From contig DHSM01000006.1 in assembly GCA_002408465.1 (NCBI GenBank), forward strand, positions 134,898 through 198,897: a stretch of 64,000 nt of DNA, read 5' to 3'. The stretch comes from Firmicutes bacterium UBA5286 (GTDB lineage: Bacteria; Bacillota; Proteinivoracia; UBA4975). Below, piece by piece: positions 35,333 through 43,240 of the stretch. The translations under genes and the position numbers were made by a program. Numbering within the stretch: position 1 is the first letter of the stretch; every line of letters starts with the position of its first letter. The notes beneath the pieces were generated by a model that was not told where the DNA came from, did no database searches, and saw only the letters and a list, made by a program, of their open reading frames with translations.

Positions 35333-36609
35333 TATTGTTCACTTATGCCTTTTAGAATGAGAGTAAACTCGGAGCCTTTGCCAAGCTCGCTGCTAACGGC
35401 AATCTGGCCGCCTATAGATTCGGCCAACATATTGCTAAGATACAGTCCCAAGCCAGCGCCATCGCTGCGGGGAGGACCGACCCGGGTAAAGGCTTGAAAC
35501 AGCTTGTCCAAATCCCCAGGCTTAATGCCAATTCCGGTATCGACAACGCTTAGCTCTAGCGCCTCATCGCCATTAGATTTGACAATAATATTAATTTCTC
35601 CGTTTTCGGTATTCTTAATGGCATTATCAATAAGGTTTATCAGTATCTGGCTTAAGATCCGGCGATCAGTGCAGATGGGCAGGTCTGGGTTTGGAACACT
35701 GATCTTCAGGGCCAAGCCCTTATTTTCTGCCATTAAAGCCATAGTTGAGGCGATTTTCTTGACAAATTCCCCGCAGGAAAATAACTCCCGCTTGATCTCT
35801 ATTTCTCCCGACTCAATCTTGGATAAATCCAGGAGATCGTTGATTAGCGACAACAGGTGCTTGGCGCTGACCGAAATATTATTCAGCTGCCTCTCCTGGT
35901 CCCGGGTGAGGGGACCAGGCAGCCGCATCAGCAGCGTCCCGGTAAACCCAATTATTGCGTTGAGAGGGGTGCGCAGTTCGTGGCTCATCCTGGCCAGGAA
36001 ATTATCCTTGGCATCGCAGGCCTTTTTTAACTGCTGATTAATTTCCTGCAATTTATCTTCCGCCAAATGGCGGTGTTTTATTTCATCAATGAGCTGAATA
36101 TTGGCGGACCGCAAAGCAGCTGTCCGCTGTTCGACTCTTGTCTCCAAAGAGGCGTAAGCCTTGCGCACTTCCTCCTCTGCCTTCTCTCGCTCTGTGACAT
36201 CCCGGATGACCAAAATGCTGCCAGCTGCCTGGCCCTGGTCATTAAAGATAGTTTCAGCGTTAAAATCAATGGGAATCTCTCTGCCATCACGGGATACCAT
36301 TACACCCCGGTTTACAACTTTGGCCCCCTCTTCCGGCAGTGCTGGCCTTGGGTCCTCAGCCGGCCCACCTGAATCCTTAAGGGCAAAAACCTCCTCCAGC
36401 TTTTTTGTGGAGGCATCTGCAACCTTACAGCCAGTCAAGTGTTCCGCCACCGGGTTCATAAAAATCACCCGGTTGCCTGCATCGGCTGCAATCACCCCAT
36501 CTCCGATACTGCGCAAAATCGTCAAAAACCAGCTCTCCCCCAACCTGTGCCTAATCTTAGAGGCATCTGTGCCTTTTTCTAGGTCAACCAATTCTTTACT
36601 TGCGGTCAA
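35332..36609 (-). CDS. PAS-domain sensor histidine kinase
   Basis: 425 residues in the form favoured here. PAS domain about 25-140 ('SIGDGVIAADAGNRVIFMNPVAEHLTG'-type start), a coiled coil (about 145-195), HisKA with H in 'FLARMSHELRTPLNAIIGF', and HATPase with 'NLIDNAIKNTENGE', 'VVDTGIGIKPGDLDKLFQAF' and 'GAGLGLYLSNML'. No membrane segment. Start is put at TTG 36609 because GGGGGGAGA is just upstream; a longer frame begins at TTG 36714 without a site. It opens the kinase-receiver-hybrid kinase operon. The signal is unknown; PAS suggests a small cytoplasmic ligand or redox cue. Confidence 0.88.
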   Translation of the reverse strand: MTASKELVDLEKGTDASKIRHRLGESWFLTILRSIGDGVIAADAGNRVIFMNPVAEHLTGCKVADASTKKLEEVFALKDSGGPAEDPRPALPEEGAKVVNRGVMVSRDGREIPIDFNAETIFNDQGQAAGSILVIRDVTEREKAEEEVRKAYASLETRVEQRTAALRSANIQLIDEIKHRHLAEDKLQEINQQLKKACDAKDNFLARMSHELRTPLNAIIGFTGTLLMRLPGPLTRDQERQLNNISVSAKHLLSLINDLLDLSKIESGEIEIKRELFSCGEFVKKIASTMALMAENKGLALKISVPNPDLPICTDRRILSQILINLIDNAIKNTENGEINIIVKSNGDEALELSVVDTGIGIKPGDLDKLFQAFTRVGPPRSDGAGLGLYLSNMLAESIGGQIAVSSELGKGSEFTLILKGISEQ

Positions 36610-36847
36610 AACTCTCCCCCCAAAATTAATAACTTGGCGCCGATTTAGCCCTGCCTGGAGTCCTGTGAGCCCCCGCTCTGGCCCCCTTTGAATATATAAC
36701 CTGAATGTATCCAAATACTACAATTAGAAAAAGGCTTCCAGGGCAATCCCCACTAGAAAATACGAGCAAAAGAAAGAAAAACGCTAGAAATATCAGGGCA
36801 AAGGGATAAAGCTTATTAAAAAACTCCGTTTTAGACCTTTACTGACT

Positions 36848-36876
36848 TTGACCATTCCTGACCATGGTGATAGATT
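36848..36876 (+). promoter_or_regulatory. Sigma-A promoter of the Hsp20 gene
   Basis: TTGACC, a 17-base spacer and TAGATT, 65 bases before the ATG. The rest of the gap 36610-36941 is AT-rich and holds no further feature I can support. No CIRCE repeat is seen. Confidence 0.65.
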
Positions 36877-36941
36877 ATAGATGAAGCAACAGGTAATAAA
36901 GGCCTGTAATCAAGGAAATAAAAATACTGGAGGTGCTACTT

Positions 36942-37355
36942 ATGTTTGAATTGACTCCCTACTCCCGCAGTCGCATGTTGCCCGGTTCCTGGCTCCGCGA
37001 CTTCTTTACTGATGACTTTTTCGGTGGCCTCTCTACTATTAAAGCTGATATCTTTGCAGAAGGGGACAACCTGGTCATCGAGGCAGAATTGCCTGGGTTC
37101 AACAAAGATGACGTCAAGGTCAAAGTCAATGATAAGCAGCTGACCATTTCCGCTCAGCGCAAGGATGCAAACGAAGAAAGGTCAGAAGACTATATCCGCA
37201 GAGAGCGCAGCGTCAGCCAGGTCTGCAGAACTTTCATCGTCGAAAATCTTGATGCAGACCAAATTCAAGCGAAATTTGAAAACGGCTTGCTGCGGCTGAC
37301 AATGCCAAAACCTCAAGAACTGCAGCCGAAAGTCAAGGAAATTCACATCAAATAA
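36942..37355 (+). CDS. Hsp20/alpha-crystallin small heat-shock protein
   Basis: 137 residues. ATP-independent holdase that binds unfolding proteins. The alpha-crystallin domain runs from about 40 to 130 ('IKADIFAEGDNLVIEAELPGFNKDDVKV', split here as seen), with the typical 'LPGFNKDDVKV' and 'AKFENGLLRLTMPK' elements and an Arg-rich segment 'YIRRERSVSQVCRTF'. The C-terminal 'EIHIK' matches the IXI/V anchor that fills the groove of a neighbouring subunit. ATG 36942 follows GGAGG; a GTG 9 bases upstream is not preferred. Own promoter and terminator. Confidence 0.95.
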   Translation: MFELTPYSRSRMLPGSWLRDFFTDDFFGGLSTIKADIFAEGDNLVIEAELPGFNKDDVKVKVNDKQLTISAQRKDANEERSEDYIRRERSVSQVCRTFIVENLDADQIQAKFENGLLRLTMPKPQELQPKVKEIHIK

Positions 37356-37371
37356 ACTATCCCCTCCTTAT

Positions 37372-37399
37372 CCCGCCCCCTGGGCGGGAGTATTTTTTC
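37372..37399 (+). terminator. Terminator of the Hsp20 gene
   Basis: CCCGCC and GGCGGG with a short loop, followed by AGTATTTTTT, 17 bases past the stop. Confidence 0.85.
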
Positions 37400-37489
37400 T
37401 CATGTATAAACCTTAATCACTATAACATGAAGCATATAAAAAAAATGTCGAATTCTGTCTCCTGTTCACAGAAATCCTGATAAAGTACA

Positions 37490-37527
37490 ATTTAAAAAAG
37501 ACCCCCCTTGCTCTCGGTAAGCGGGGG
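37490..37527 (-). terminator. Terminator of the racemase/ECF operon
   Basis: On the minus strand CCCCGCTT and AAGGGGGG form a hairpin with an extra inner GCT/AGC pairing, followed by TCTTTTTT. It lies just after the racemase stop at 37538. Confidence 0.7.
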
Positions 37528-37537
37528 CCAATTGATA

Positions 37538-38227
37538 TCACATATACAAGCCGGTTTTACAGACGGATAATTTAGCGTCAAGAATGGCGTTTAGTGTTAC
37601 GATACCAGTTTTTATTGGGTCAATCACAGGGATGCCTACCTGGGCTTCAATCTCATCGCCAATCATTGTCATTCCCGCGCAACCCAGCAACAAAACTTCT
37701 GCACCTTTTGCTTTCGCTGCTTTTGATGAGTTCAAAATACTGTTTCTGAGAACTTCTTTATCGTTGACAAAGTCTGCAATCGGCAAATTAAAGGTTTCCA
37801 CTGAAGCAATTCGCGCTTCAAGACCATATGCTTTTACCGTAGCTTCCATCATTGGTTTGGCCTTCGTTGAAGAAGCAAGAATAGAAAACTTAAACCCTAA
37901 GAGCAAGGCTATGGACATTGCACATTCGGCAATGCCGATTACGGGGACCGGGCAGATTTCCTTTAACGCATATAGACAGGGGTCGCCGAAACATGCAAGC
38001 AACACGCCATCATATTGTTTCCCCGTCGCCTGCAACTGATTCAGATATTTTATAACCTCAGTTCCAGCTACTGTATAATCAACGAAACTCTCCAGAACCT
38101 CAGGCGCGTCAGGCATCTTGACAACAGTAACGGCAAGATCCGGAATGTTGAGCCTGGAAACGGTGTCTTGGATATCAGAAGTCATTTTTTCGGAGCTGTT
38201 AGGATTGATTAATAGTATTTGTTTCAT
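37538..38227 (-). CDS. Hydantoin/Asp-Glu racemase family protein
   Basis: 229 residues of the cofactor-independent Asp/Glu/hydantoin racemase superfamily. It starts 'ILLINPNSSEKMT', the signature N-terminus of hydantoin and allantoin racemases. The two catalytic cysteines are in 'VLLACFGDPCLYAL' and 'LLLGCAGMTMIG'. Such enzymes interconvert D- and L-5-substituted hydantoins or (R)- and (S)-allantoin. It is the last gene of the ECF transporter operon and is divergent from the ygeX set, with two hydantoinase-type enzymes 10-13 kb away. This supports a hydantoin or ureide substrate; the exact one is not determinable. Confidence 0.85.
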   Translation of the reverse strand: MKQILLINPNSSEKMTSDIQDTVSRLNIPDLAVTVVKMPDAPEVLESFVDYTVAGTEVIKYLNQLQATGKQYDGVLLACFGDPCLYALKEICPVPVIGIAECAMSIALLLGFKFSILASSTKAKPMMEATVKAYGLEARIASVETFNLPIADFVNDKEVLRNSILNSSKAAKAKGAEVLLLGCAGMTMIGDEIEAQVGIPVIDPIKTGIVTLNAILDAKLSVCKTGLYM

Positions 38228-38244
38228 ATTAACCTCCCCAGGGG

Positions 38245-39096
38245 TTATTTGCCAACGGGCTGCTTAGCAAGTTGGCGCCACTGCTCAAACATCTTTTCTG
38301 GAGAAATAATGTTATTGTCAAAGCCGACAGATTCTAAACGCTGAGCCAGCCTTGTAACTTGAGGTGGCTTAATATTGGCTTTTTCCAGCAGTTCAGTCTG
38401 GGCAAACACTTCCTGGACGCTGCCCTCTGAAAGCACGCGCCCGCCGGTCATGACTACCACACGTTTGGCATACTCGGCTACAATATCCATTTCATGAGTA
38501 ATAATGATAATTGTATGGCCATGCTTTTCGTTGAGCATTTTCAGGAATTCCATTACTTCGATAGACTGTTTGTAGTCCTGTCCCGTGGTTGGTTCATCAA
38601 CAATAATTACTTTTGGACGCAAAGATAAAATGGAGGCGATGGCAATCCGCTGGCGAATACCCTTTACTTGAAAAAAAGGATGCTCTTCAAATACTTCAGG
38701 AGTAACTCCTGCAATCGCTGCAGCCTCTGTAACCCGCTGTTTGACTTCATCTTCAGGAATCCGCAAATTGCGGGGGGCATAGGCGATTTCGTCATAGATA
38801 TTGTTATTAAACAACTGATGGTCAGGGTTTTGGAAGACATAGCCAATATTTTTGACCAGTTCCGTACAATCCTTGGTATGAACTACGTCAATGCCATTAA
38901 CCTTGATTGTTCCGCTGGTAGCTTTCAGAATCCCGTTGAGGCATTTGGAAAAAGTTGTTTTGCCACAGCCGTTGGTGCCGATAAACGCAATAAACTCTCC
39001 ATCATAAAAATCAATGGATATATCTTCAATTGCTTTAGTGCCATCGGGATAGCAAAAAACTAAATCCTTGACTTCAATTATTTTGCTCTTCTCCAC
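38245..39096 (-). CDS. ecfA: ECF transporter ATP-binding protein
   Basis: About 283 residues: Walker A GTNGCGKTT, Q-loop 'VGYVFQNPDHQLFNN' (the NPDHQ form typical of ECF ATPases), Walker B 'VIIVDEPTTGQD', switch His in 'IIIITHEMD'. The signature is altered ('FFQVKGIRQRIAIASIL', normally LSGGQKQR), so this half may have a structural more than catalytic role at one site. It pairs with the ATPase encoded directly upstream. The GTG at 39096 has GGGAG at good spacing; an ATG at 39105 would overlap the preceding gene with the site directly against it. Confidence 0.88.
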   Translation of the reverse strand: MEKSKIIEVKDLVFCYPDGTKAIEDISIDFYDGEFIAFIGTNGCGKTTFSKCLNGILKATSGTIKVNGIDVVHTKDCTELVKNIGYVFQNPDHQLFNNNIYDEIAYAPRNLRIPEDEVKQRVTEAAAIAGVTPEVFEEHPFFQVKGIRQRIAIASILSLRPKVIIVDEPTTGQDYKQSIEVMEFLKMLNEKHGHTIIIITHEMDIVAEYAKRVVVMTGGRVLSEGSVQEVFAQTELLEKANIKPPQVTRLAQRLESVGFDNNIISPEKMFEQWRQLAKQPVGK

Positions 39097-39097
39097 A

Positions 39098-39952
39098 TTA
39101 CTCATCTCCCTTCAGATAACCTTTAACAGTCTTTTCGATTTCTTCCAATTGAATGGGAGAGTGTTCGCCTTTGTTGCGGCTGGCGTTGACCATATGCATA
39201 AATTTAATGGCGCCGGGAACGCGAATGCTCTTCTCGCTGATGAAATCCAAATCATCAAAGAATGTCTCTGTGGCGCCATATTTTTCAATCTGGCCGTCAT
39301 GGACCAAAATCAGTTTATCAGCCAGTTCCACAAGCTTTTCAACATTGTGTTCGACAACAATTACAGTGAGGTTAAGCTGTTCTTTCATAATCCGCAAGAG
39401 ATCGAAAACCATATCCTTGGAGATAGGATCCAACATTGAAGTTGGTTCGTCCAATATTATAATCTTAGGCTTCATAGCAATAATCGAGGCTATAGCTACT
39501 CGTTGCTTTTGCCCGCCGGAAAGGTCATAAGGAGGCTTTTCCAATAAACCTTCAATATTGGTGAGTTTGCATACCCACTCCAGACGTTTGCCAATTTCTT
39601 CTACATCGCAGCCGATGTTTTCCAAGCCAAAGGAAATTTCCTCTTCGACGCTCATAGAAGTAAACTGGGCATCTGGGTCTGCGAAGACCATGCCAACAGT
39701 GCGTGCCAGTTCACGTGGGCTGGAATCACGGTTTAATTTTCCAAAAAGCTTGACGTCGCCCTTGTAAATACCATTATAATTTTCCGGAATAATACCTTTT
39801 ATGGCGGCAACAAGTGATGTTTTACCTGCTTCATTGGGTCCGATTACGCCGATAAATTGATTCTCTTCAATTTCCAGGTTAATTCCCTTTAATGCAGGTG
39901 TTTCTCGACCTTCATAACGCCAAATTAGATCTTTTATTTCAATTGCGTTCAT
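39098..39952 (-). CDS. ecfA: ECF transporter ATP-binding protein
   Basis: 284 residues: Walker A GPNEAGKTS (Glu-Ala in place of Ser/Gly-rich positions), 'VGMVFADPDAQFTSMSVEEE' with an Ala where the Q-loop Gln usually sits, signature LSGGQKQRVAIAS, Walker B 'IIILDEPTSMLDP', switch 'VIVVEHNVE'. This ATPase has the intact signature that its partner lacks, while its Q-loop is changed, so the two look complementary. ATG 39952 has GGGGGA upstream. Energises uptake together with the T and S components. Confidence 0.9.
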   Translation of the reverse strand: MNAIEIKDLIWRYEGRETPALKGINLEIEENQFIGVIGPNEAGKTSLVAAIKGIIPENYNGIYKGDVKLFGKLNRDSSPRELARTVGMVFADPDAQFTSMSVEEEISFGLENIGCDVEEIGKRLEWVCKLTNIEGLLEKPPYDLSGGQKQRVAIASIIAMKPKIIILDEPTSMLDPISKDMVFDLLRIMKEQLNLTVIVVEHNVEKLVELADKLILVHDGQIEKYGATETFFDDLDFISEKSIRVPGAIKFMHMVNASRNKGEHSPIQLEEIEKTVKGYLKGDE

Positions 39953-39964
39953 TAGATTTCCCCC

Positions 39965-40849
39965 TTACAGATTGAACCAAGTATGGCGTAAAGTGCGATA
40001 GAGCCAAGCATTTTCAAGAGAGAAGGAATCCACCACCAGATCAAAGTACACTACTGCAAGAGAAGCGGCAATAATTGTGGCAATAATCCATTTATCAGTA
40101 CGCTGGAGTTTCATTTTATGCTTTAGATAATCCGGACGCTTTTTGCCGTCAACTTTGCCAGATAATTCTGTGCCCTTTGAAAAAAGCCCAATGCTGATAT
40201 CTTCACATTTACGAATGGACAGAGTAAACAGAGGCACAAGGTACATAGAAAAATGTTTTACCTTGCCGCCAAAGGAAAGGTTTCTTACATCTAGGCCACG
40301 GGCTTGTTCCGCTTCCCTGATGATAGCGTAGTCCTCCAAAAAAATGCCGGCGGAACGCAAAATCAAGCCAAAAAAGTAAGATACGATGAAGGGAAATCCT
40401 AATGTCCGGAAACCTACAAGGATGTCCCGTTCCCTGTTAGTCGAAAAATAAAAAATCGATGCAAGCAAGAGAGCAATGATGCGAATATAGATACTCATTG
40501 CCCACATAAATGAATGGAAATGAGCGTTAAATCTGCCGATGGAAAAGATGATTAGACCTTCTTCTGTATTAATGGGGAAGAAGAAATAAGTCAGATTGAT
40601 AATTATTCCGACAGTGATCATCATCGGCAAAAAGATTTTCAGGCGGCTCAAATTAACATGAGAATATTTGAGCATAAAGAAGATAATTATAATAAACAAA
40701 ACATTATATTCAGGAGCTTCGATAAAAAGCGGGAGAAGACCAGTAGCTAAAAACAAGATTAGACGAGCAACTGGATGCAAAGCATACATTGGCGATTCAG
40801 CAGGAATATAGCCGATAATTGTTCTTTGCATTTTCCTGGTTTGTTCCAT
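39965..40849 (-). CDS. ecfT: ECF transporter T component
   Basis: 294 residues with about five or six membrane segments. Two coupling motifs of the family are seen as 'EAEQARGLDVRN' (ARG) and 'RKCEDISIGLFSKGTELSG' (the second XRX-like helix), which contact the two ATPases. ATG 40849 follows GGAGGATAGAT; a longer frame starting at 40936 crosses the 40-base palindrome and is unlikely. It couples the ATPases to the S component encoded 158 bases upstream. Confidence 0.92.
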   Translation of the reverse strand: MEQTRKMQRTIIGYIPAESPMYALHPVARLILFLATGLLPLFIEAPEYNVLFIIIIFFMLKYSHVNLSRLKIFLPMMITVGIIINLTYFFFPINTEEGLIIFSIGRFNAHFHSFMWAMSIYIRIIALLLASIFYFSTNRERDILVGFRTLGFPFIVSYFFGLILRSAGIFLEDYAIIREAEQARGLDVRNLSFGGKVKHFSMYLVPLFTLSIRKCEDISIGLFSKGTELSGKVDGKKRPDYLKHKMKLQRTDKWIIATIIAASLAVVYFDLVVDSFSLENAWLYRTLRHTWFNL

Positions 40850-40901
40850 ATCTATCCTCCGATCGTTGATGCAAATTTTTATGAAGAAAGCCACAAATAT
40901 T

Positions 40902-40941
40902 GTTGTGTGATTGATTGGGAATTCCCTATCAATCACACAAC
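40902..40941. repeat. 40-base near-perfect palindrome between S- and T-component genes
   Basis: GTTGTGTGATTGAT pairs with ATCAATCACACAAC, and the centre GGGAATTCCC is itself self-complementary; one pair is mismatched. As RNA it is a very stable hairpin. On the minus (operon) strand there is no U-tract after it, so it should act as a mRNA processing or stability element. On the plus strand it is followed by CTTTTTAG. Confidence 0.85.
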
Positions 40942-41006
40942 TTTTTAGATTAAATTATTTGACGATTAGATCACTCTATTAACAGCAAATTGATAAATGC
41001 TGTAAC

Positions 41007-41615
41007 CTATGCCCAGTATCCTTTGCAAAAAGTCTTTGTTCTGATAACAATCGGTGAGATGAACTTCAGCATGACTACACCCAAAACCCAGGATGCGATT
41101 GAATTGCCAACGAACCAGCCGATGAAAACAGTGAGATGTGCACCTGGAGCGATTAAGCCGAACCATTTTAAGACAAAACTTCCCCAACCAGCGCCAAGAA
41201 TATTCGAAACGATAATACCCCATACTGTAAAAATAATCCAGTCTTTTGCTGACTTCAGACGCGGGTCAGCCTTGAACTGGCGGAATGCCCAGCCAGCAAT
41301 AATAGATTGGGCCAGGTTTCCGGGAATGTAGGCCAGTGATACAGGAAGCGGAGCTGAGCCAGAGATCATATTGGAAATAATGGGGAAAATGAAACCTGCA
41401 ATGCCTCCCCAGGCACCATACCAAATAGAACCAACGCTTTGAATAGCTTGGCCTGGCCAAAAAGCAGTAACATAGCCAAGGGGGACAGCAAGGCTACCAA
41501 AAGTACCCACGACAACGCCAATCCCTGCAAACAGCGCCATCATAACAAAATGCGCTAAACCAGGTTTGCGAACCTCGCCCTCTTGCAGTTGCCAGACACT
41601 TCCGACGTTTGCCAT
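41007..41615 (-). CDS. ECF transporter S component (substrate-binding membrane subunit)
   Basis: 202 residues, about six hydrophobic segments, first gene of the ECF operon with AGGAGG 9 bases before ATG. It is small, hydrophobic and beside T, A and A genes, so the S-component role is well supported. Polar N-terminus 'MANVGSVWQLQEGEVRKPG'. It does not match S components I know for riboflavin, biotin, thiamine, folate, cobalt or nickel. Context (hydantoinases, racemase, ygeX set) suggests a ureide, hydantoin or purine-derived ligand, which is inference only. Confidence 0.8.
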   Translation of the reverse strand: MANVGSVWQLQEGEVRKPGLAHFVMMALFAGIGVVVGTFGSLAVPLGYVTAFWPGQAIQSVGSIWYGAWGGIAGFIFPIISNMISGSAPLPVSLAYIPGNLAQSIIAGWAFRQFKADPRLKSAKDWIIFTVWGIIVSNILGAGWGSFVLKWFGLIAPGAHLTVFIGWFVGNSIASWVLGVVMLKFISPIVIRTKTFCKGYWA

Positions 41616-41880
41616 TTTTCGTGGCCTCCTAATTAGTATTTAGCCAAACAAATTTTTTTTGGCTTGGCTAAGAATACCATAATATTTTTTAGTTGTAAAC
41701 ACCTTTTTTTTGGTAAGAAAAGAGCCGCTTCCTGAAAAAACATGATAACCCTTCAGGATAGACCATTCTCTTACAGGTGCAATTTTATAATGCCCAAGAT
41801 ATTCAGTTCTTATATCTAAATTAGAAAACCATTGACATAAAAAATAAATAAGCAGCATCAAAAATATGTATGAAAATCTG

Positions 41881-41908
41881 TTGACTGTCCTCTAAAATAT
41901 GTTATTAT
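41881..41908 (+). promoter_or_regulatory. Sigma-A promoter of the diaminopropionate ammonia-lyase operon
   Basis: TTGACT, a 16-base spacer and TATTAT, 80 bases before the gene start. Confidence 0.65.
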
Positions 41909-41922
41909 GGGTTTAGAGTCCT

Positions 41923-41939
41923 AAAAATGTTTTAGGGTA
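41923..41939 (+). promoter_or_regulatory. Operator-like palindrome CCTAAAA-ATG-TTTTAGG
   Basis: Perfect 7-base inverted repeat with a 3-base centre, located just downstream of the -10 box. That is a position from which a bound repressor would block transcription of the ygeX-type operon. The regulator is not known. Confidence 0.5.
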
Positions 41940-41987
41940 ACGCAATTATTTTTAGCAGATTAGACTTTAGAAAGGAGCATGGTTTAC

Positions 41988-43196
41988 GTGGAGAAAATTA
42001 AATGGACTACTAATCAATTGCCGAAATCTAAGGACCGCAACCTGGAGATCATGTCGCTGGAGAATGTTAAACATGCCAGAGCTTTTCACCAAAGCTTTCC
42101 TCAGTATTCAGTTACTCCATTGGCACAGCTAAATAATATGGCAAGTTATTTGGGTGTCAACGGTATATATGTCAAGGATGAATCCTACCGCTTCGGATTA
42201 AATGCCTTTAAAGTCTTGGGCGGTTCTTTTGCAATGGGGCGCTATATTGCTCAGCAGCTAGGGAAAGATATTTCCGAGATGACTTACGATTACCTTACTT
42301 CCAAGCAACTCCGTGACGAATTCGGTCAGGCGACTTTTTTTACCGCCACTGATGGCAACCACGGCCGCGGCGTAACATGGGCCGCCAGCAAGCTGGGGCA
42401 AAAATCTGTCGTGCATATGCCCAAAGGTACCTGCAAACCTCGATTTGACAATATTGCAAAAGAGGGAGCAAAGGTAACGATAGAGAATGTTAACTATGAT
42501 GAATGTGTTCGCTTAGCAGCCGAGGACGCAGCTGCCACCCCCCATGGGGTAATTGTCCAGGACACTGCCTGGGAAGGTTATGAAGAAATCCCTGCCTGGA
42601 TCATGCAGGGTTATGGCACAATGGCATTGGAAGCAGTGGAACAACTGAAAGCAGCTGGGGTTAAGCGTCCCACTCATGTCTTTGTCCAGGCTGGCGTTGG
42701 GTCCCTGGCAGGCGCAGTTCAAGGATTTATTGCCAATATGTATCCAGACAATCCCCCCACCACGGTAATCATGGAAGCCCAGGCTGCCAACTGCCTGTAT
42801 CAATCTGCCGTAGCTGCCGACGGACAAGCGAGAGCTGTAGGCGGAGATTTGCAGACAATAATGGCCGGACTGGCATGCGGCGAAGCTAACACTATTTCCT
42901 GGGACATTCTTAAAAATCACAGCAGCATCTTCGTCTCCTGCCCTGACTGGGTAGCAACTAAAGGCATGAGAATGCTGGCAGCCCCCTTCAAAGGCGATTC
43001 TCAGGTTGTCTCCGGTGAAAGCGGCGCTGTAGGCATGGGCTTACTGGCAACCTTAATGCAGGATGAAAACTATAAAGATTTGCGGGATGCAATCGGACTA
43101 AACAAAGACAGTATTATCTTATTATTTTCCACCGAAGGCGACACCGATCCAGAAAGCTACAAAAAAATCGTCTGGGGAAATACTGAATCTTGTTAA
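41988..43196 (+). CDS. dpaL: Diaminopropionate ammonia-lyase (YgeX)
   Basis: PLP enzyme that converts 2,3-diaminopropionate to pyruvate and two ammonia. About 402 residues; the PLP lysine is in 'RFGLNAFKVLGGSFA', followed by 'TATDGNHGRGVTWAA', 'VQDTAWEGYEEIPAWIMQGYGTM', 'QAGVGSLAGAVQGF', 'IMAGLACGEANTISW' and 'GESGAVGMG', all diagnostic of this enzyme. GTG at 41988 has AGGAG with workable spacing; ATG at 41979 is one base behind it. It starts the ygeX-ygeY-ygeW-yqeA-amidase operon. It gives the pathway's carbon as pyruvate and nitrogen as ammonia. Confidence 0.95.
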   Translation: MEKIKWTTNQLPKSKDRNLEIMSLENVKHARAFHQSFPQYSVTPLAQLNNMASYLGVNGIYVKDESYRFGLNAFKVLGGSFAMGRYIAQQLGKDISEMTYDYLTSKQLRDEFGQATFFTATDGNHGRGVTWAASKLGQKSVVHMPKGTCKPRFDNIAKEGAKVTIENVNYDECVRLAAEDAAATPHGVIVQDTAWEGYEEIPAWIMQGYGTMALEAVEQLKAAGVKRPTHVFVQAGVGSLAGAVQGFIANMYPDNPPTTVIMEAQAANCLYQSAVAADGQARAVGGDLQTIMAGLACGEANTISWDILKNHSSIFVSCPDWVATKGMRMLAAPFKGDSQVVSGESGAVGMGLLATLMQDENYKDLRDAIGLNKDSIILLFSTEGDTDPESYKKIVWGNTESC

Positions 43197-43240
43197 GTCT
43201 GATTTAAATAAAAATTATAAAAATCAAGGAGGTTACGTTA

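Larger units (their letters stand above)
41616..41987 (-). promoter_or_regulatory. Divergent control region with a structured leader before the ECF operon
   Basis: AT-rich 372-base gap between divergent operons. Read on the minus strand, 41774-41713 can form a 9-pair outer stem (GTAAGAGAA with TTTTCTTAC) and an inner 7-pair stem (TCCTGAA with TTCAGGA) with purine-rich internal loops. Another hairpin TTAGCCAA/TTGGCTAA lies at about 41670-41640, just before the S-component ribosome site. It does not match any riboswitch class I know. A 73-codon frame at 41640-41861 has no ribosome site and is not called. Confidence 0.45.

Noticed and set aside
41640..41861. 73-codon minus-strand frame in the dpaL/ECF divergent gap
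   Set aside because: No ribosome site, extremely AT-biased composition and no recognisable sequence; the area is better explained as a leader/control region.
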